Assembly (NCBI GenBank): GCA_020205615.1
Contig: CM035170.1
Coordinates: forward strand, 35,464,123 to 35,528,122
Direction of reading: 5' to 3'
Origin: Panax quinquefolius
Taxonomy: Eukaryota; Streptophyta; Magnoliopsida; Apiales; Araliaceae
DNA: 64,000 nt
Below, piece after piece: positions 34,718-46,959 of the stretch. Made by a program: the position numbers and the translations under genes. Position 1 is the stretch's first letter. Each line of letters starts with the position of its first letter. The notes under the pieces are model-generated. The model saw only the letters and a list, made by a program, of their open reading frames with translations, was not told where the DNA came from and ran no database searches.

Positions 34718-37676
34718 GAAACAACAAGAAGCAAGGGAGGTAGCAGTGGAGGAACATGGGCCATTGTTGGACCTACAACATCAAACAAACACACACACCG
34801 TAACATTCAACATGACCGCATGCGATGATCTTTGTCTGATCAAAAGATGTGGTGTCAGGTATTATCCCAATCAACGATATTAATGCTTATGTATTATTTG
34901 ATTCGGGTGCTACTTGCTCGTTTATATCTGATGAATTTGCTAAGAGGTTAGAATTGCCTAGAGAAAAACTGAATTTCCCTTTGAATATAGAAATTGTGAA
35001 TAGGGAAGTGATTCATGTTAGGTTCGTATACAAGAAATGTAGGGTGAACATTAAAGGGAATATCCTGATGGTAGATTTAATCCCAATTAGACTTGGACAA
35101 TTTGATGTTATTTTAGGAATTGATTGGCTGTTCAAATAAGGAGCAGTAATTGATTGCCACAAGAAGTGTGTAAACACTATGACTCCGTCAAAGGTAGTTT
35201 TCTATGGTAGCAAATTGCCTAGACAAATGAAATGTTGTACGATTATGCAGGCCAAGAAGTTGTTAAGTAAAGGCTGTGTGGGTTATTTGGCTTACATAGT
35301 CGATACTCAGAAAAAGGGTGTGAAACTGGAGGAGATACCAGTGGTTAGGGAATTCGTAGATGTGTTTCCGAAGGATTTGCCAGGACTTCCGCCTAACAGA
35401 GAGATTGAGTTCGTAATCGACTTAGCGCCAGGAACTGCACCGATATCGAAGGCCCCATACAGAATGGCTCCAGTAGAAATGAAGGAACTAATGGTGCAAC
35501 TGCAGGAGCTGCTAGATAAGAAGTATATTCAACCAAGCGTATCACCGTGGGGAACGCCAGTATTATTCGTTAAAAAGAAGGATGGATCAACGCGTCTTTG
35601 CATTGATTATAGGGAGTTAAACAAAGTCACTATTAAGAATAGGTATCCGTTGCCTAGAATAGATGACTTGTTTGATCAGTTGAAGGGTGCTAAGTACTTC
35701 TCGAAAATAGATTTGAGAAGTGGGTATCACCAATTGAAGGTAAGAAAGGAGGATATACCTAGAACGGCATTTAGAACTCGGTATGGACATTAGGAGTTTC
35801 TAGTGATGTCTTTTGGTTTAACAAATTCCCCTGCTACGTTCATGGATTTAATAAACAGGGTACTTAAACCATTCTTAGACAAGTTCGTAGTGGTATTTAT
35901 CGACGACATCCTGATGTAATCAAAACTCAAGAAGAACACGTGGAACATTTACGTTTGACATTGGACACATTAAGAAAGGAAAAGTTGTACGCGAAATTCT
36001 CTAAGTGCGAATGTTGGCTCGATCGTGTACAATTTTTGGGTCATGTGATTGACAAATATGGGATTTCAGTGGATCCATCGAAAGTGGAAGCTGTAATAAA
36101 TTGGGAACAACCAAGGACACCTTCGAAGGTGAGGAGTTTCTTAGGACTGGCCGGTTATTATAGAAGATCCATTCAAGATTTTTCCAAGATAGCCACTACG
36201 TTAAAAAATTTGGCACGGAAAGCTGTAAAATTCAATTGGATGGAAAATGTGAAGAAAGTTTTCAAGATTTGAAGAAGAAGTTAAGTGTGGCACCTGTGTT
36301 GACACTACCAGATAGTACATGAAATTTTATGGTGTATAGTGATGCCTCACACAAAGGATTGGGTTGTGTTCTTATGTAGAACGGCAAAGTTATTGCCTAC
36401 GCATCGAGACAACTGAAGGATTATGAGAAAGGGTATCTGACTCATGATTTGGAATTGGCTGCAGTATTATTTGCTCTCAATATATGGAGACACTATCTTT
36501 ATGGAGAGAAATATGAGATCTACACAGACCACAAAAGTCTGAAGTATATTTTCACTCTGAAGGATCTGAACATGCGTCAGAGAAGGTGGATGGAATTGAT
36601 AAAAGATTATGATTGTGAGTTCTTTTATCATCTAGGCAAAGCGAATGTGGTTGCAGATGCTTTAAGCAGGAAAGGTCGGGAGAAGTTGATGCTGATAACA
36701 ACTCAGGAGGAGCTCATTTCAGCAATGACAAAGCTAGAGCTAGAAATCAAATTTCCACAAGAATCCGATGAACGACTATTCCAGTTAAAAGCCGGTCCAA
36801 CTTTACTAGACAAGGTGAAGAACGCTCAGTTACAAGATGAAGAATGTGGGAAGATAAAAGAGAATTTGGTTGAGGGTAGTGATGCGAAATACAAGACCGA
36901 TACCGAAGGATTACTACGGTACGAGGGAAGAATCTGGGTCCCAGCAACACCAGAGTTGAAAGAAGAAATTTTGACCGAAGCTCATAGCTCAAGATATTCA
37001 ATTCATCCAGGAAGCACGAAGATGTATCAAGATTTAAGCCGACATTTTTGGTTGCCGAATATAAAAAGGGATGTTGCAGAATGCGTGACAAAATGTATGA
37101 CATGTCAAAGAGTAAAAACCAAACATCAAAGACCCAACGGATTACTTCAAGCGTTGGAAATACAAGAATGGAAGTGGGAGCACATCATGATGGATTTTGT
37201 GGTGGGTCTTCCAGCTACTTAGAGAGGATGCGATGCGATTTGGGTGATAGTGGGTAGACTGACAAAATCAACACACTTTTTACCAATAAAGATTAGGTTC
37301 AATCTTGATCAGTTGGCAAGATTATACATTAAGGAGATTGTTTCGAGACATGGAGTGCCAGTGTCAATTATGTCTGATAGAGACCCGCGATTCACGTCAA
37401 ATTTCTAGAAGAGACTACAAGAAAGCATGGGAACTCAGTTGCGAATGAGTACGACTTATCATCCACAAACAGATGGCCAAAACGAACGAACAATCCAGAC
37501 ATTGGAAGATATGCTGAGAGCATGCGTCATAGATTTCAAATGAAGCTGGGAAGAACAATTACCGTTGGTGGAATTCGCCTACAATAATAGTTATCACGAG
37601 AGCATTGGCATGCCGCCTTACGAAGCATTATACGACAGAAAGTGCAGAACTCCACTGTGCTGGGATGAAGTTGGTG
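34718..37676 (+). pseudogene. pol: pol of element E (protease, RT, RNase H, integrase)
   Basis: Protease: FDSGATCSFIS at about 34897-34930 with active-site D-S-G, and FDVILGIDWL near 35101. [15 protein letters not shown] (35440), [11 protein letters not shown] (35600) and FIDDILM (about 35898), with a TAA at the tyrosine after it and a frameshift near 35925. RNase [16 protein letters not shown] (36331) through [15 protein letters not shown] (36632-36674). Integrase: HPGSTK, the CMTCQRVK finger, catalytic Asp in MMDFVVGLP and in SDRDPRF, and Glu 36 residues after the latter (D-x35-E) near 37485. Further stops lie at 35137, 35791, 36376, 37219, 37407 and 37540. The integrase tail is separated by Athila-1. 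Confidence 0.88.
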
Positions 37677-37681
37677 AATGT

Positions 37682-39371
37682 TGTTGCCTCTTTTTTAGTC
37701 TTAACAAAATAGCTCTAACTCATGCAAGCATACATGCGTCAACAAGCAATACAGAGCAAGTAAAGTATCGATCCCACAGAGAAAGTTGTTTAATTTAAAT
37801 CACTATGCATTAACTAAATCACTATATTTATATGCTCAAACTAATGAATAAGATTGGTTTGTTATCAAATTGCGAATAACGACTAAAAAATAATAACAAA
37901 GGAATAAATCAAATCTAGAAATAATGGGATTCTAAATTCATTTAATATTTCATTCAATCGCCACTATCTTGCATGACTTGTTTAATATTACAAGAAACTA
38001 TCCAAGAGCACTACAAGAGTCATAGCCATTTTTCAATGCACCAAGACCTACTTACACAGCATCCATAGATGATAGACTCTATGTAATCATCAATATAACC
38101 AAAATCACTATATGTCTATGTGAAATTGCAACTATATTGAATTTAAGTTCAAGCCCTTATTCTAACTTATACGGTGAAACAATATATGTATATCTGGTTC
38201 ACGAAATACACAAGCCATATAAAACAGCCCATATACGTATACTATCATGATTACAATCCATACTTGCATGTTCATTGTCAATTCCATACAAGTACTGAAA
38301 CGAATGGTGATCAAGCATTCATAAATGCAAAATCATCATGTTAGACATCCTATATGATATGTAAAACAATCCAACATTCAAGCATGCTATCAAACTACAT
38401 ATCAAAATCCGTTAGAATCCCATAATGGGGTTTAGTTCATGACTGAACCAAAAGCCATTATGGGAGCAAATCTAAATATGATTAATAAACAAACAATTGA
38501 AAGATGAAAGATAGAACTATCAAACCTAATTGCTAAATAGAATCCACTATTAATATTAAAATCCGCATTAAAATCCAGCAAATAATAATAATAATCTACT
38601 CTGGTAGAAAATCCCAAGAAGAAGTAGAAAAAAATAGAGTTTTCGCCTCCTTCTCCGTTGGAATCTCTCCCAGAGAGTAAACCATAATTACGATGATGAA
38701 AAATACGACAAAAGATAAAAAGATACCAAAGATACGTCTGACACCAGTCAGATATCATTTTTAATCACTTACAACCATTTTAATTAAATAAAATAAAATA
38801 AAATAAATCAATGACTTAGAGACTTAGATGCTTTACCGCCGCGCTCCCTCCGAAGACATTCCTCTCGCGCAACCATGAGACTTGAAGTAAGTTATGATGT
38901 CCAACCAGGCTCTCGCATGCAGCATCCCTAGGCTTGTCATGCTCATGGCCACAAGAACTTGCAAGAGGTACCATTGTGCGGCAAGGTACTCACAGCGCCA
39001 GCGCATCTCCAAGCTTATCCTGTCGCGCAGATTGTAGTTGATGAACTCTGCTTCTGCTCCTGAGTTTGGTTCTACATTGTTGCTGCTGCTACTGAAGTGT
39101 CCTATGTCCATCCATGCTTGTCCATCCATGCTCTACTCAATCCTCAGCCATGCATATTCCAGTTTTTGCCTCGCCTCATTCGTCCATTAGCCTCATGCCC
39201 TATAATACCACCAAATTAGGCCGATTCCTGCACTTATTCACCAAAAGGAGTTTTAAGTATATGCAATGCAAACTAACATGAAATGCAGCTAAAACATACT
39301 AAAATGTACTTGAGATGGGCATAGTTCGCATGAATTGGTACTCCATAAGTAAGTATAAAACCCACTTATCA
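37682..39371 (-). repeat. 3' LTR of Athila-1
   Basis: A 1,690-bp LTR. In its own direction it starts TGATAAGTGGGTTTTATACC (39371) and ends in GAGGCAACA (37682). It matches 58284-58710 joined to 62728-63994 (1,694 bp) and the solo LTR at 41149-42785. A GC-richer block near 38835-39130 has lost many CpGs compared with the 5' LTR. No real gene is seen; the open frames at 38432-39129 are chance. Confidence 0.9.
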
Positions 39372-39373
39372 AA

Positions 39374-39387
39374 TACCCCCAAACTTG
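39374..39387 (-). other. polypurine tract of Athila-1
   Basis: The minus strand reads CAAGTTTGGGGGTA just before the LTR start TGATAAG. The AAGTTTGGGGG core is the same as in Athila-2. Confidence 0.85.
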
Positions 39388-40555
39388 AACCGTTGCTTGC
39401 CCTCAATCAATGCAAATTAATGAACAAGGAAAATGCAGCTATATTACTGTGCAACTAATCTCACATTGTTCCAACTATCATAGAAATTCAGTCCAATTTG
39501 CCTCAGTGAATTTTTTCTAGATTCAAGAATACAGATTCAAACCAAACTGCAGGCATAATGTCATACATTCAGATAATTCACAAATGCTATAGAGATGATG
39601 TGTGTGTATGTGTTGTATTCGCCAAAAGTTGATTTAGGCACAGAATACTCATGTTTTATTGCTCAAAATAGAAAATTATAGCTTAAATCAAGACTTATGT
39701 ATATATATGCAATCAAGACTATTCCAACATCTTAAAATAAACTAAAGTTCAACAATGGGCTTAACTGCTTTATTTTTATTCATGAGGGCGACTTTCAAAC
39801 TTTTTCGCGGTGTTTATTGTTATTTTTCTTTTCTTTTTCTTTTTCTACATGACTGTGCAATGTCTTACTCCATTAGGAAACGCTTCTACCCCTTAGCGAG
39901 CTTTCGACCAACGACTCCCAGACCATGAAAGACCTTAGGGCGCTAGGTGTAGAGACAATCACCTCGGGCGTACTTATTTAAGTATCCAGGGCCCCGAAAT
40001 AAGACTAGCCATGTTATTACTATTTTTCTTTTCTTTTTCTCTTTTTTTTTATTTTTTATGCATAGCATACCCATGTTTTCCCAAAGTTTAAAAGTCAATG
40101 TTTTATATAGTCTAACTCACTTTTCACATATTTCCCTTTTTAAAACTATATTTTTTTATCGAGCAATGCAACACATACTTCTTATACCTACAAGTGTTTG
40201 TGAAAACATTTGTGCATACTGAAAGCATTTAAACAGCATTATGAATTGAAATGTGTAAAACAATATATCTCAGCACATATTATCCAAAATACTCAAAAAT
40301 CATTTCAAAACTTCACTATCATCATTAGCTAGACAAAAATTTCTATACGGTAAGAACTGTGAGATATGAAAACTAATCATGAAACTAAAGAATAGACTAC
40401 AAAAATATGCAAAAAATAACTATATGAAGCAAAAATTTAAAACTAATCATGCAAAAACTACGAAACCTACACTACTCCCCAATACCCCCAAAATTAGAAT
40501 ATTCAATGCCCCATTGAATGAAGGTAAAGGATAACGAAAAGCTCCCCTAATTATC
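39388..40555 (-). other. Athila-1 spacer between ORF3 and PPT
   Basis: Non-coding stretch of about 1.2 kb. It contains two T-rich/pyrimidine tracts on the plus strand (about 39820-39850 and 40020-40060) around a GC-richer block with a TTAGCGAGCTTTCGACCAAC motif. Such blocks are usual in the 3' internal region of Athila elements. No ORF is supported. Confidence 0.6.
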
Positions 40556-43348
40556 GGTGGTACCACCCTCCTCGGGTGGTGAATCTAGTGGTGGATATGG
40601 CGGTTCGGTTCCAAATTGAGGTTATTCTAGCGTGGTTCCTTGCTGCGCAAAAGCTTCGGCCAAGGCCCTTGTGAGTCCCATCACAAATGTGCCCAAATTA
40701 TCGTACATGGCATCGACTTTGTGCACCAACATTTGGAGCTGGCGATCACCATGGGTGGCACGTGCATGCGTGGACGGGCCTACCTCGTCTGTTTAAGGGG
40801 GCTGCTGTGATGACTCTGCAAAAGTGGGCTGAAGGATAAATCCTAGTCCGCATGGGTGGGGTACACCACCTGTCCAGTCCTCAAAATTTTCAATTATGGC
40901 ATGAGTTATGTCCTGGCTTGGGTATTGCATTTGCTCATTGCCCCAGTTGTATCCCTGATTAGCACACAAAGCATGGCGACCACTGATGCGTGTGGAATGC
41001 TCCCAATGGTGCCTCCTCGTAGATAGCGCAACATATTCTGATGGACGAGGTGTCCAACATCAATGTATTTCCCGGTTATTATGCCCCATAGAATAATTGC
41101 CCTTTCCGCTGTGATTTCGTACTGATGAGAGGACGACATGAAAAACTTATTGCTTCTTTTAAGCATAAATGCGTCAACAAGCAATACAGAGCAAGTAAAG
41201 TATCGATCCCACAGAGAAAGTTGTTTAATTCAAATCACTATACATTAATTAATTCATTATATTTATATGCTCAAACTAATAACTAAGGTTGGTTTGTTCT
41301 CGAGTTGAAAATAACAGCTAAAATAATAATAACACGGAATAAATCAAATCTGGAAATAATGGGATCCTAATTTCATTTAATACTTCATTCAATCGCCACT
41401 ATCATGCATGACTTGTTCACATATCACATGAAAGTATCCAAGAGCACTAAAAGAGTATTAGCCATTTTGCAATGCACTAAGACCTACTTACACAACATCC
41501 ACAGATGATAGACTCTATGTAATCACCAATATAACCAAAATCACTATATGTCTATGTGAAATTGCAACTATATTGACTTTAAGTTCAAGCCCTTATTCTA
41601 ACTTATATGGTGAAACAATATATGTCTATCTAGTTCACGAAATACATAAGCCATATAACACAACCCTATAAACGTATATTATCATGATTATAATCCATAT
41701 TTGCATGTTCATTGTCAATTCCATACAAATAATGAAATGAATGGTGATCAAGCATTCATACATGCAAAACAATCATGATAGATATCACATATGATATGTA
41801 AAACAATCCAGCATTTAAGCATGCAATCAAACTACATATTAAAATCCATTAGAATCCCTTAATGGAGTTTAGTTCATGACTGAACCAAAAGCCATTATGG
41901 GATCAAATATAAACATGATTAATAAACAAACAATTGAAAGATGAAAGGTAGAAACAATCAAACCCAATTGCTGAATATAGATCAATATTCAAATCCTCAT
42001 AAGATTCCAGCAGAATAATAATAATAATCCACTCTGGTAGAAAATCCCAAGAAGAAGTAGAAAAATAGAGTTTTGGCCTCCTTCTACGTTGGAATCTCCC
42101 CCAGAGAGTAAACCCTAATTACGATGTAAAGAATACAACTAAAGTTATCAAAAGATATGTCTGACACCAGTCAGATGTCATTTTGAAAAACATTACAACC
42201 CTTAAAAATTGGAAATTAAAATAAAACAAATCAAGCAACTTGGTCTCATGTGCACACCATGCCTCCTCCAAATTATTACTTGTGCGGGCACGAGACTTGT
42301 AATGAAATCGCGATGTTCAAATTTGGTTCCTCGACGGTAGCAAGGCTCCCTAGGTTTGTCATGCTCGCGGCCACACAACTTTCAGTAGTTTCAAAGGTTA
42401 GTTTGGGTATCTTGCATGGCCCGTCTCAATCTCTCTGCCAGCGGCTTGCGAGCTTGATGACTTCTGATTCTGCTCCTGAGTTTGGTTCTGCAATGTTGTT
42501 ACTACTACTGAAATGTCCTATGTCTATCCATGCTTGTCCATCCATGCTCCACTGAATCCTCAACCATGCAAATCCTATCTTTTGCCTCGCCTCACGCATC
42601 CATTAGCCTCGTGCTCTATAATACCACCAAATTAGGTCGATTCCTGTACTTATTCACCAAAAGGAGTTTTAAGTATATGCAATGCAAAATAACATGAAAT
42701 GCAGCTAAAATATACTAAAATGTACTTGAGATGGGCATAGTTTTCATGAATTGGTACTCCATAAGTAGGTATAAAACCCACTTATAACTTGGCACATATG
42801 AACAGATTCCATGCCTTTGCATAGCGGTTCAGGGCTGCAGCTGGGAATATACGAGGTTGAGTTGTGCCTACTTTATAGGTTCACTTCGTTCCAGGCACGC
42901 ACAATTTCGCAATAACCAACTCCACGTCTGTCTCCAAATGAGCACCGATGACCCAATTAGCCGTCCCCGTTGGCGGTGCATTAGTAATTTTGAAAATTAA
43001 TCGGATGGCACGGGGTCTGTAATCTACCTCGATACCACGAACCAGAGATATACCGCTCATAGTGACCTTGGCATTAGCATAGAACTCGCGGACTATGCTC
43101 ATAAGAATGGGCGTTGGAGTAGCAGTCAATCCACCCCAGCCTCTCTCTCGAATCATGGCACACAACTAGCCATCCAGCCCCTCCGGCTTGAAACCTCGCT
43201 CCTTGACGAACGTCTTTGCCACAATTCGGTAATACTCTTGTTGCGTTTCCAAGTTTAGGAACTTGGTGTGATCCACAATATCAGCCCCTTGACTGCCCAA
43301 AGAAGATGAAGAAGATGAAGAAATAGATCGTGCTCGCTTAGGCCCCAT
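40556..43348 (-). pseudogene. ORF3 (plant-transposon/envelope-position protein) of Athila-1, split by a solo LTR
   Basis: The frame starts at ATG 43348 with a Ser-rich basic N-terminus (MGPKRARSISSSSSSS). It continues through FLNLETQQEYYRIVAKTFVK, one TAG at about 43163-43165 in place of CAG, and an IVREFYANAKV block (43165-42881). After the solo LTR (41149-42785) it resumes with SSSHQYEITAERAIILWGII (about 41130-41070) and a GSIPHASVVAMLC block, then decays after about 40900. The pattern is that of the plant transposon protein domain found in ORF3 of Athila-like elements. This ORF stands in the env position, but I see no signal peptide or membrane segment. Removing the LTR and one TSD copy leaves the frame unbroken at the insertion point. 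Confidence 0.7.
41149..42785 (-). mobile_element. solo LTR of the Athila-1 family inside ORF3
   Basis: A 1.64-kb copy of the Athila-1 LTR with degraded ends (ATTGCTTCTTTT, ...CCCACTTAT), flanked by AACTT at 41144-41148 and 42786-42790. It lacks about 28 bp near its left end that are present in both Athila-1 LTRs. It has the same orientation as its host. No PBS, PPT or coding sequence is present, so it is a solo LTR. The open frame at 42250-42555 has no coding character. Confidence 0.85.
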
Positions 43349-44218
43349 TTGTAGTTGATGAAGATTTCGCAGATAATCTAACTGAAAATGAAGAAGAAAA
43401 CAATGATGCTATTACCCTTAAGTTGTTTCTGCCTCCACCAAATGAGAAACCCTAGTTTTATATTGCACTTGGAGAAGTTGAGGAGATATGGAACTTTGAA
43501 TGTGGAGAGAATCGTGGCTATGTAATTGAGATATGTACGGCTTGAATTTGTAATTGATAGAGAGATAGTGACGTGAGTTGTGGAGATTGAGAGGATCGTG
43601 CGTCTGTTTAATTGCAAATTAGAGTCCAACTAATCTCCATCACATTTTAAATTGAAAAACTTTTCCACGACTGCTGTCGTGCGCGGCCGCGCAAAATTTG
43701 AATGGGTTGGGCACGCGGGCGTGAGGTTGACAAATATGGTCTGGAAGGCATATCGCGCGGGCACGCAGATCTGTTTTAATTTAGCCACGCGGCCGCGCGT
43801 CCCTAATATTTGCACTGTGACTTTTCATCTCTTTAGATTTTGCAAGACAAACATGCATGCTCTCCAATACACCTGGAATAACATCAATGGATCTCATCAA
43901 AACATGGTTTACTAACTAAAAATGAATGATTATTCTGTCTCCCTAATTTCAATGCAATGCATGCACATGCTCTTCTATGATCGATTACGATGTCTAAGCA
44001 AATAAATGTACTCATACTATCCTAACACGTAATTAGACTAAGCTAAACCAAACAACTTTTGAACTAAATAAATACTAAGTAGAGATGGAAACAATGGGTT
44101 GCCTCCCATCCAACACTAATTTATAGTCAATTAGCTTGACTATCTCTGATTTTCATATCAAAGGTAGAATCGAGGTGACTTTCTTTCTGTCTACCTCACC
44201 ATCAGAATCACTCTTCAA
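43349..44218 (-). other. Athila-1 internal spacer, RT and integrase missing
   Basis: Between the remnant following the protease and ORF3 there are only about 870 bp of non-coding sequence, where a full Athila has RT, RNase H and integrase. The GGGTTGCCTCCCATCCAAC motif near 44098-44117 is a common Athila internal signature. A GC-rich patch at 43675-43803 holds repeated CGCGCGG and GCGGCCGCGC motifs. No ORF is supported. Confidence 0.6.
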
Positions 44219-44391
44219 TCATTGGCCATTCACTTCAAGGTGCTTGTCCGAACACTTATCACCCACTGCAACGGTTCCATACTGTGGTGTGGTCTCCAGA
44301 TATTGAACGACTTTATCTAACTCTTCATTCTTCACAATTGAATTTTCAGCAATGATACTTTTCAATGGTTCACAATCCACTATACTCTGCA
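44219..44391 (-). pseudogene. segment downstream of Athila-1 protease
   Basis: About 57 codons (IVDCEPLKSIIAENS through SDKHLEVNGQ) continue the Athila-1 protease reading on the far side of the D array. It corresponds to the linker between protease and RT in Athila Pol. It ends at a TGA before any RT motif. Confidence 0.55.
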
Positions 44392-44811
44392 TGTGAGACC
44401 CCATATTTTATGAATAAATATTTAATTTTCTCGAAATAATTTTTTTATATTATGGTGTGAATTTGATATAATGTTATAGTTGTGGGTAGTATTTATAAAT
44501 TTTACAAAATAAGTAAGTTGTTATATAATATTCGATTGGTCGGGGAATATTCTTTTTGCTGGGGAATATTCGTACGACGGTACAATTACTGGTGGACCCC
44601 ACAACAGAATTATTGTCGGATTGAGAAAACGACAAAAATACTTTATGAAAATAACGGTGGAAGTTTTACAGTTAACTGTTGAAACACCCGGTGTTAAAAG
44701 TGTAGTAATATGCGTGGTTGCATAGTATCACACTGTATTGATTATTGATGCTTCTGTGGGAAGTCACTAGTTTTGTTCAATTAGGAATTCGGGACACTTT
44801 TCGTGTTGGAG

Positions 44812-44920
44812 TACTATTCACGAGTTACTATTTATGAGTCACTATTCATGAATTACTATTTACGAGATACTATTCATGAGTTACTATTCACGAGTTACTA
44901 TTCACCTGGTTACTATTCAC
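44812..44920 (+). repeat. 14-bp minisatellite, D LTR 1
   Basis: About eight units of TACTATTCACGAGT with C/T variation at position 10. Confidence 0.85.
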
Positions 44921-45196
44921 TCTAGTATTGTGCATTCGGGTATTTGGGTACAATATTATTCCATGAGGAGATGTGCTAATTTTTCAGACCGTTGGTTGAA
45001 GATAAAATAGTAAGTCAATATGGACCGCTGGTGGAGTTATAATAGTAAATCAAAATGGATCGCTGGTTTAAAGTTTTAATAGTAAATCAGTATGGACCGT
45101 TGTTTTAAGTTTTATTAGTAAACCAATATGGATCATCCGTTTAATAGTAAATTAATCTGGACCGTTCATGAATTAGTTACTATTAATTCAATTTTC

Positions 45197-45206
45197 CTAT
45201 AAATAG
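45197..45206 (+). promoter_or_regulatory. TATA box of D LTR 1
   Basis: CTATAAATAG followed by AAGCTCATTCC. The block is conserved in all three D LTRs and, on the other strand, in A, B and C. Confidence 0.7.
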
Positions 45207-45479
45207 AAGCTCATTCCTTCATTATTTCTTACGAATTCACTAAAACTCTAGAGACAGAAACTATAGAGAGAAAAAAGAAAAGTATTTTGTTACTTCACTT
45301 TTCCAATATCCAGTTTCTTCTAAGGTAGGGAATATTATTTGTTGTACCCGTAAGGGTTATTATTTCTTTTGTATTCGTGACAAGAACTTCTGTTATTCTA
45401 TTCTTTATTATTTTGTTGGAATAACCTGTATACGCGGAATACCCTATACTTGGTGAAATTCTTCTAATATTCCGTTCTT

Positions 45480-45670
45480 TATTATTCTGTCGGAATATCA
45501 TGTCTGTGCGTTTACGCCGGACCTGGTTCAATTATTTATTACTCTATCGGAATATAATGTCTGTGCGTTTACGCCGGACCTGGTTCTAACCTTTATTATT
45601 GTGTTGGAATATCCTGTCTGTGAGTTTTACGCCAGACCTGGTTCCGTTATTTATTATTCTTTTGGAATAA
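45480..45670 (+). repeat. 57-bp minisatellite, D LTR 1
   Basis: About three to four units of roughly 57 bp with a TTATTATTCTGTCGGAATAT head and a CGCCGGACCTGGTTC tail, downstream of the TATA box and so probably transcribed. Confidence 0.8.
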
Positions 45671-46776
45671 CCTTCCTGTGCAGTCTATCGCATGCATGGT
45701 GATTTCTTTTGTTATTCCATTCTTTATTATACTCAGTTGGTTAAAACTTTGACTTATATACTCCATGAAATTAGTGGAATATCCTTGATATTTGCGCTTC
45801 ATCCAGTATCTTTTCATGGAAATATTCTTCTGAGCATTCTTGAATTTTACTCTACAAAGCTGTATCATGTTGAAAATTTGGACGTTATCATTTCCTAGAT
45901 AAATTAATTCTTGAACTTGTTTTATTGAATTCTTATATCATTATCATCATCCTCATGTTTATATTTTGTTGAAAGTCATCTGTGGCCTGTAGTGCATAGA
46001 TGGACTTGGTATGATTATGACCAGGGATTATTCGGTGTAATCATCGTGCACCGTAATGTTACAAATGATGTGGTAAAAGTCCTCATTGGCCCGCATTACA
46101 TTTGATGGATGAGTTGTTGGCATGATCATGACCATTAATGAACACACAAATATTCTTGGCCCGTAGTGCATGGATAATTGTGGTCGTGATGCTAAAGAAT
46201 ATCCTTGGCCGTAGTGCAGGGGTGATTCGATGATGTGGATTATTTATTAAGCTGAGTCCCAGCGATAAAAGTAATGAAAAACCTTTTAAATCATAAAAGA
46301 TAGTAGATTTAATTCTCTACTTGACTCTTTTAATGGATTACTTGTTCCACTGCAGTTAAACTTGATATTTATTATATTTTATCAGTTTAACATTATTAAA
46401 GGCTAACGATAAATTATTCTGCATTATCTTAGTCATAATATTTCTTACTGGGCTAGTTGAGCTCACCCTTTCTTTTAGTGTTCCCTTCAGGAAATGAGAA
46501 CGTAGCTGGGACTAGTCGGGAAACAGAGTGATGGTCCTAGATGGTACATTAGTAGTCCTCACTACTCTATGGAATAATGTGATAATAATTGTAATGAGGA
46601 CTCCTTTTGAGTTTATATACTCTCTAGTAGACAATATTTATATTCAAACTCACAGTTTATGTTTTGTCGTGTTGTACACGACAATTGTATTATTAAGTTG
46701 TATTTGAATTACATGCACCATGTATCCGCAACTCAAGATGGGTGATGAATACCTAATTTTGGGGGCGTCACATAGT

Positions 46777-46788
46777 TGGTATCAAAGC
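46777..46788 (+). other. PBS of D internal 1
   Basis: TGGTATCAAAGC follows LTR 1 with four bases between (initiator tRNA-Met type). Confidence 0.85.
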
Positions 46789-46959
46789 TTAGGATATGAT
46801 CCTGGCTAAGATGTGAGAATAGAACTAGGAGGGAGAGATGGGAATTCCTTCGCTAGTATGACCTACCTAAGTTTTTTTTTGTATTTAATTGGTCAGTCAG
46901 AATATAGGGATAATATGTGACATGTTAATTAACCTTTTGTTTTGTGGCAGTATCTAAAA

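Larger units (their letters stand above)
29598..37681 (+). mobile_element. Tekay/Del-like element E, 5' part
   Basis: Plus-strand chromovirus-type element: 5' LTR, PBS, an extra ORF, gag and pol up to the integrase core. Athila-1 is inserted after 37681; the integrase tail and 3' LTR of E should follow beyond 63999. The expected left TSD is GCAAC (29593-29597). E differs from the A-D family in LTR sequence and in having an additional ORF before gag. Confidence 0.85.
44392..46772 (+). repeat. D LTR 1
   Basis: A 2,381-bp LTR, TGTGAGACCCC...GGGGGCGTCACA. It carries three tandem arrays: a 14-bp unit at about 44812-44920, a unit of about 38-40 bp with TATGGACCGYTGG at about 45008-45170, and a 57-bp unit (GTGCGTTTACGCCGGACCTG) at about 45480-45670. 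The TATA box is at 45197-45206. Compared with LTR 2 and 3 it has ATATTTTATG near the start where they have AGATTTTATG. Confidence 0.9.

Noticed and set aside
38432..39129. Open frames of about 100 codons in the Athila-1 3' LTR
   Set aside because: The homologous positions in the 5' LTR and the solo LTR do not keep the frames.
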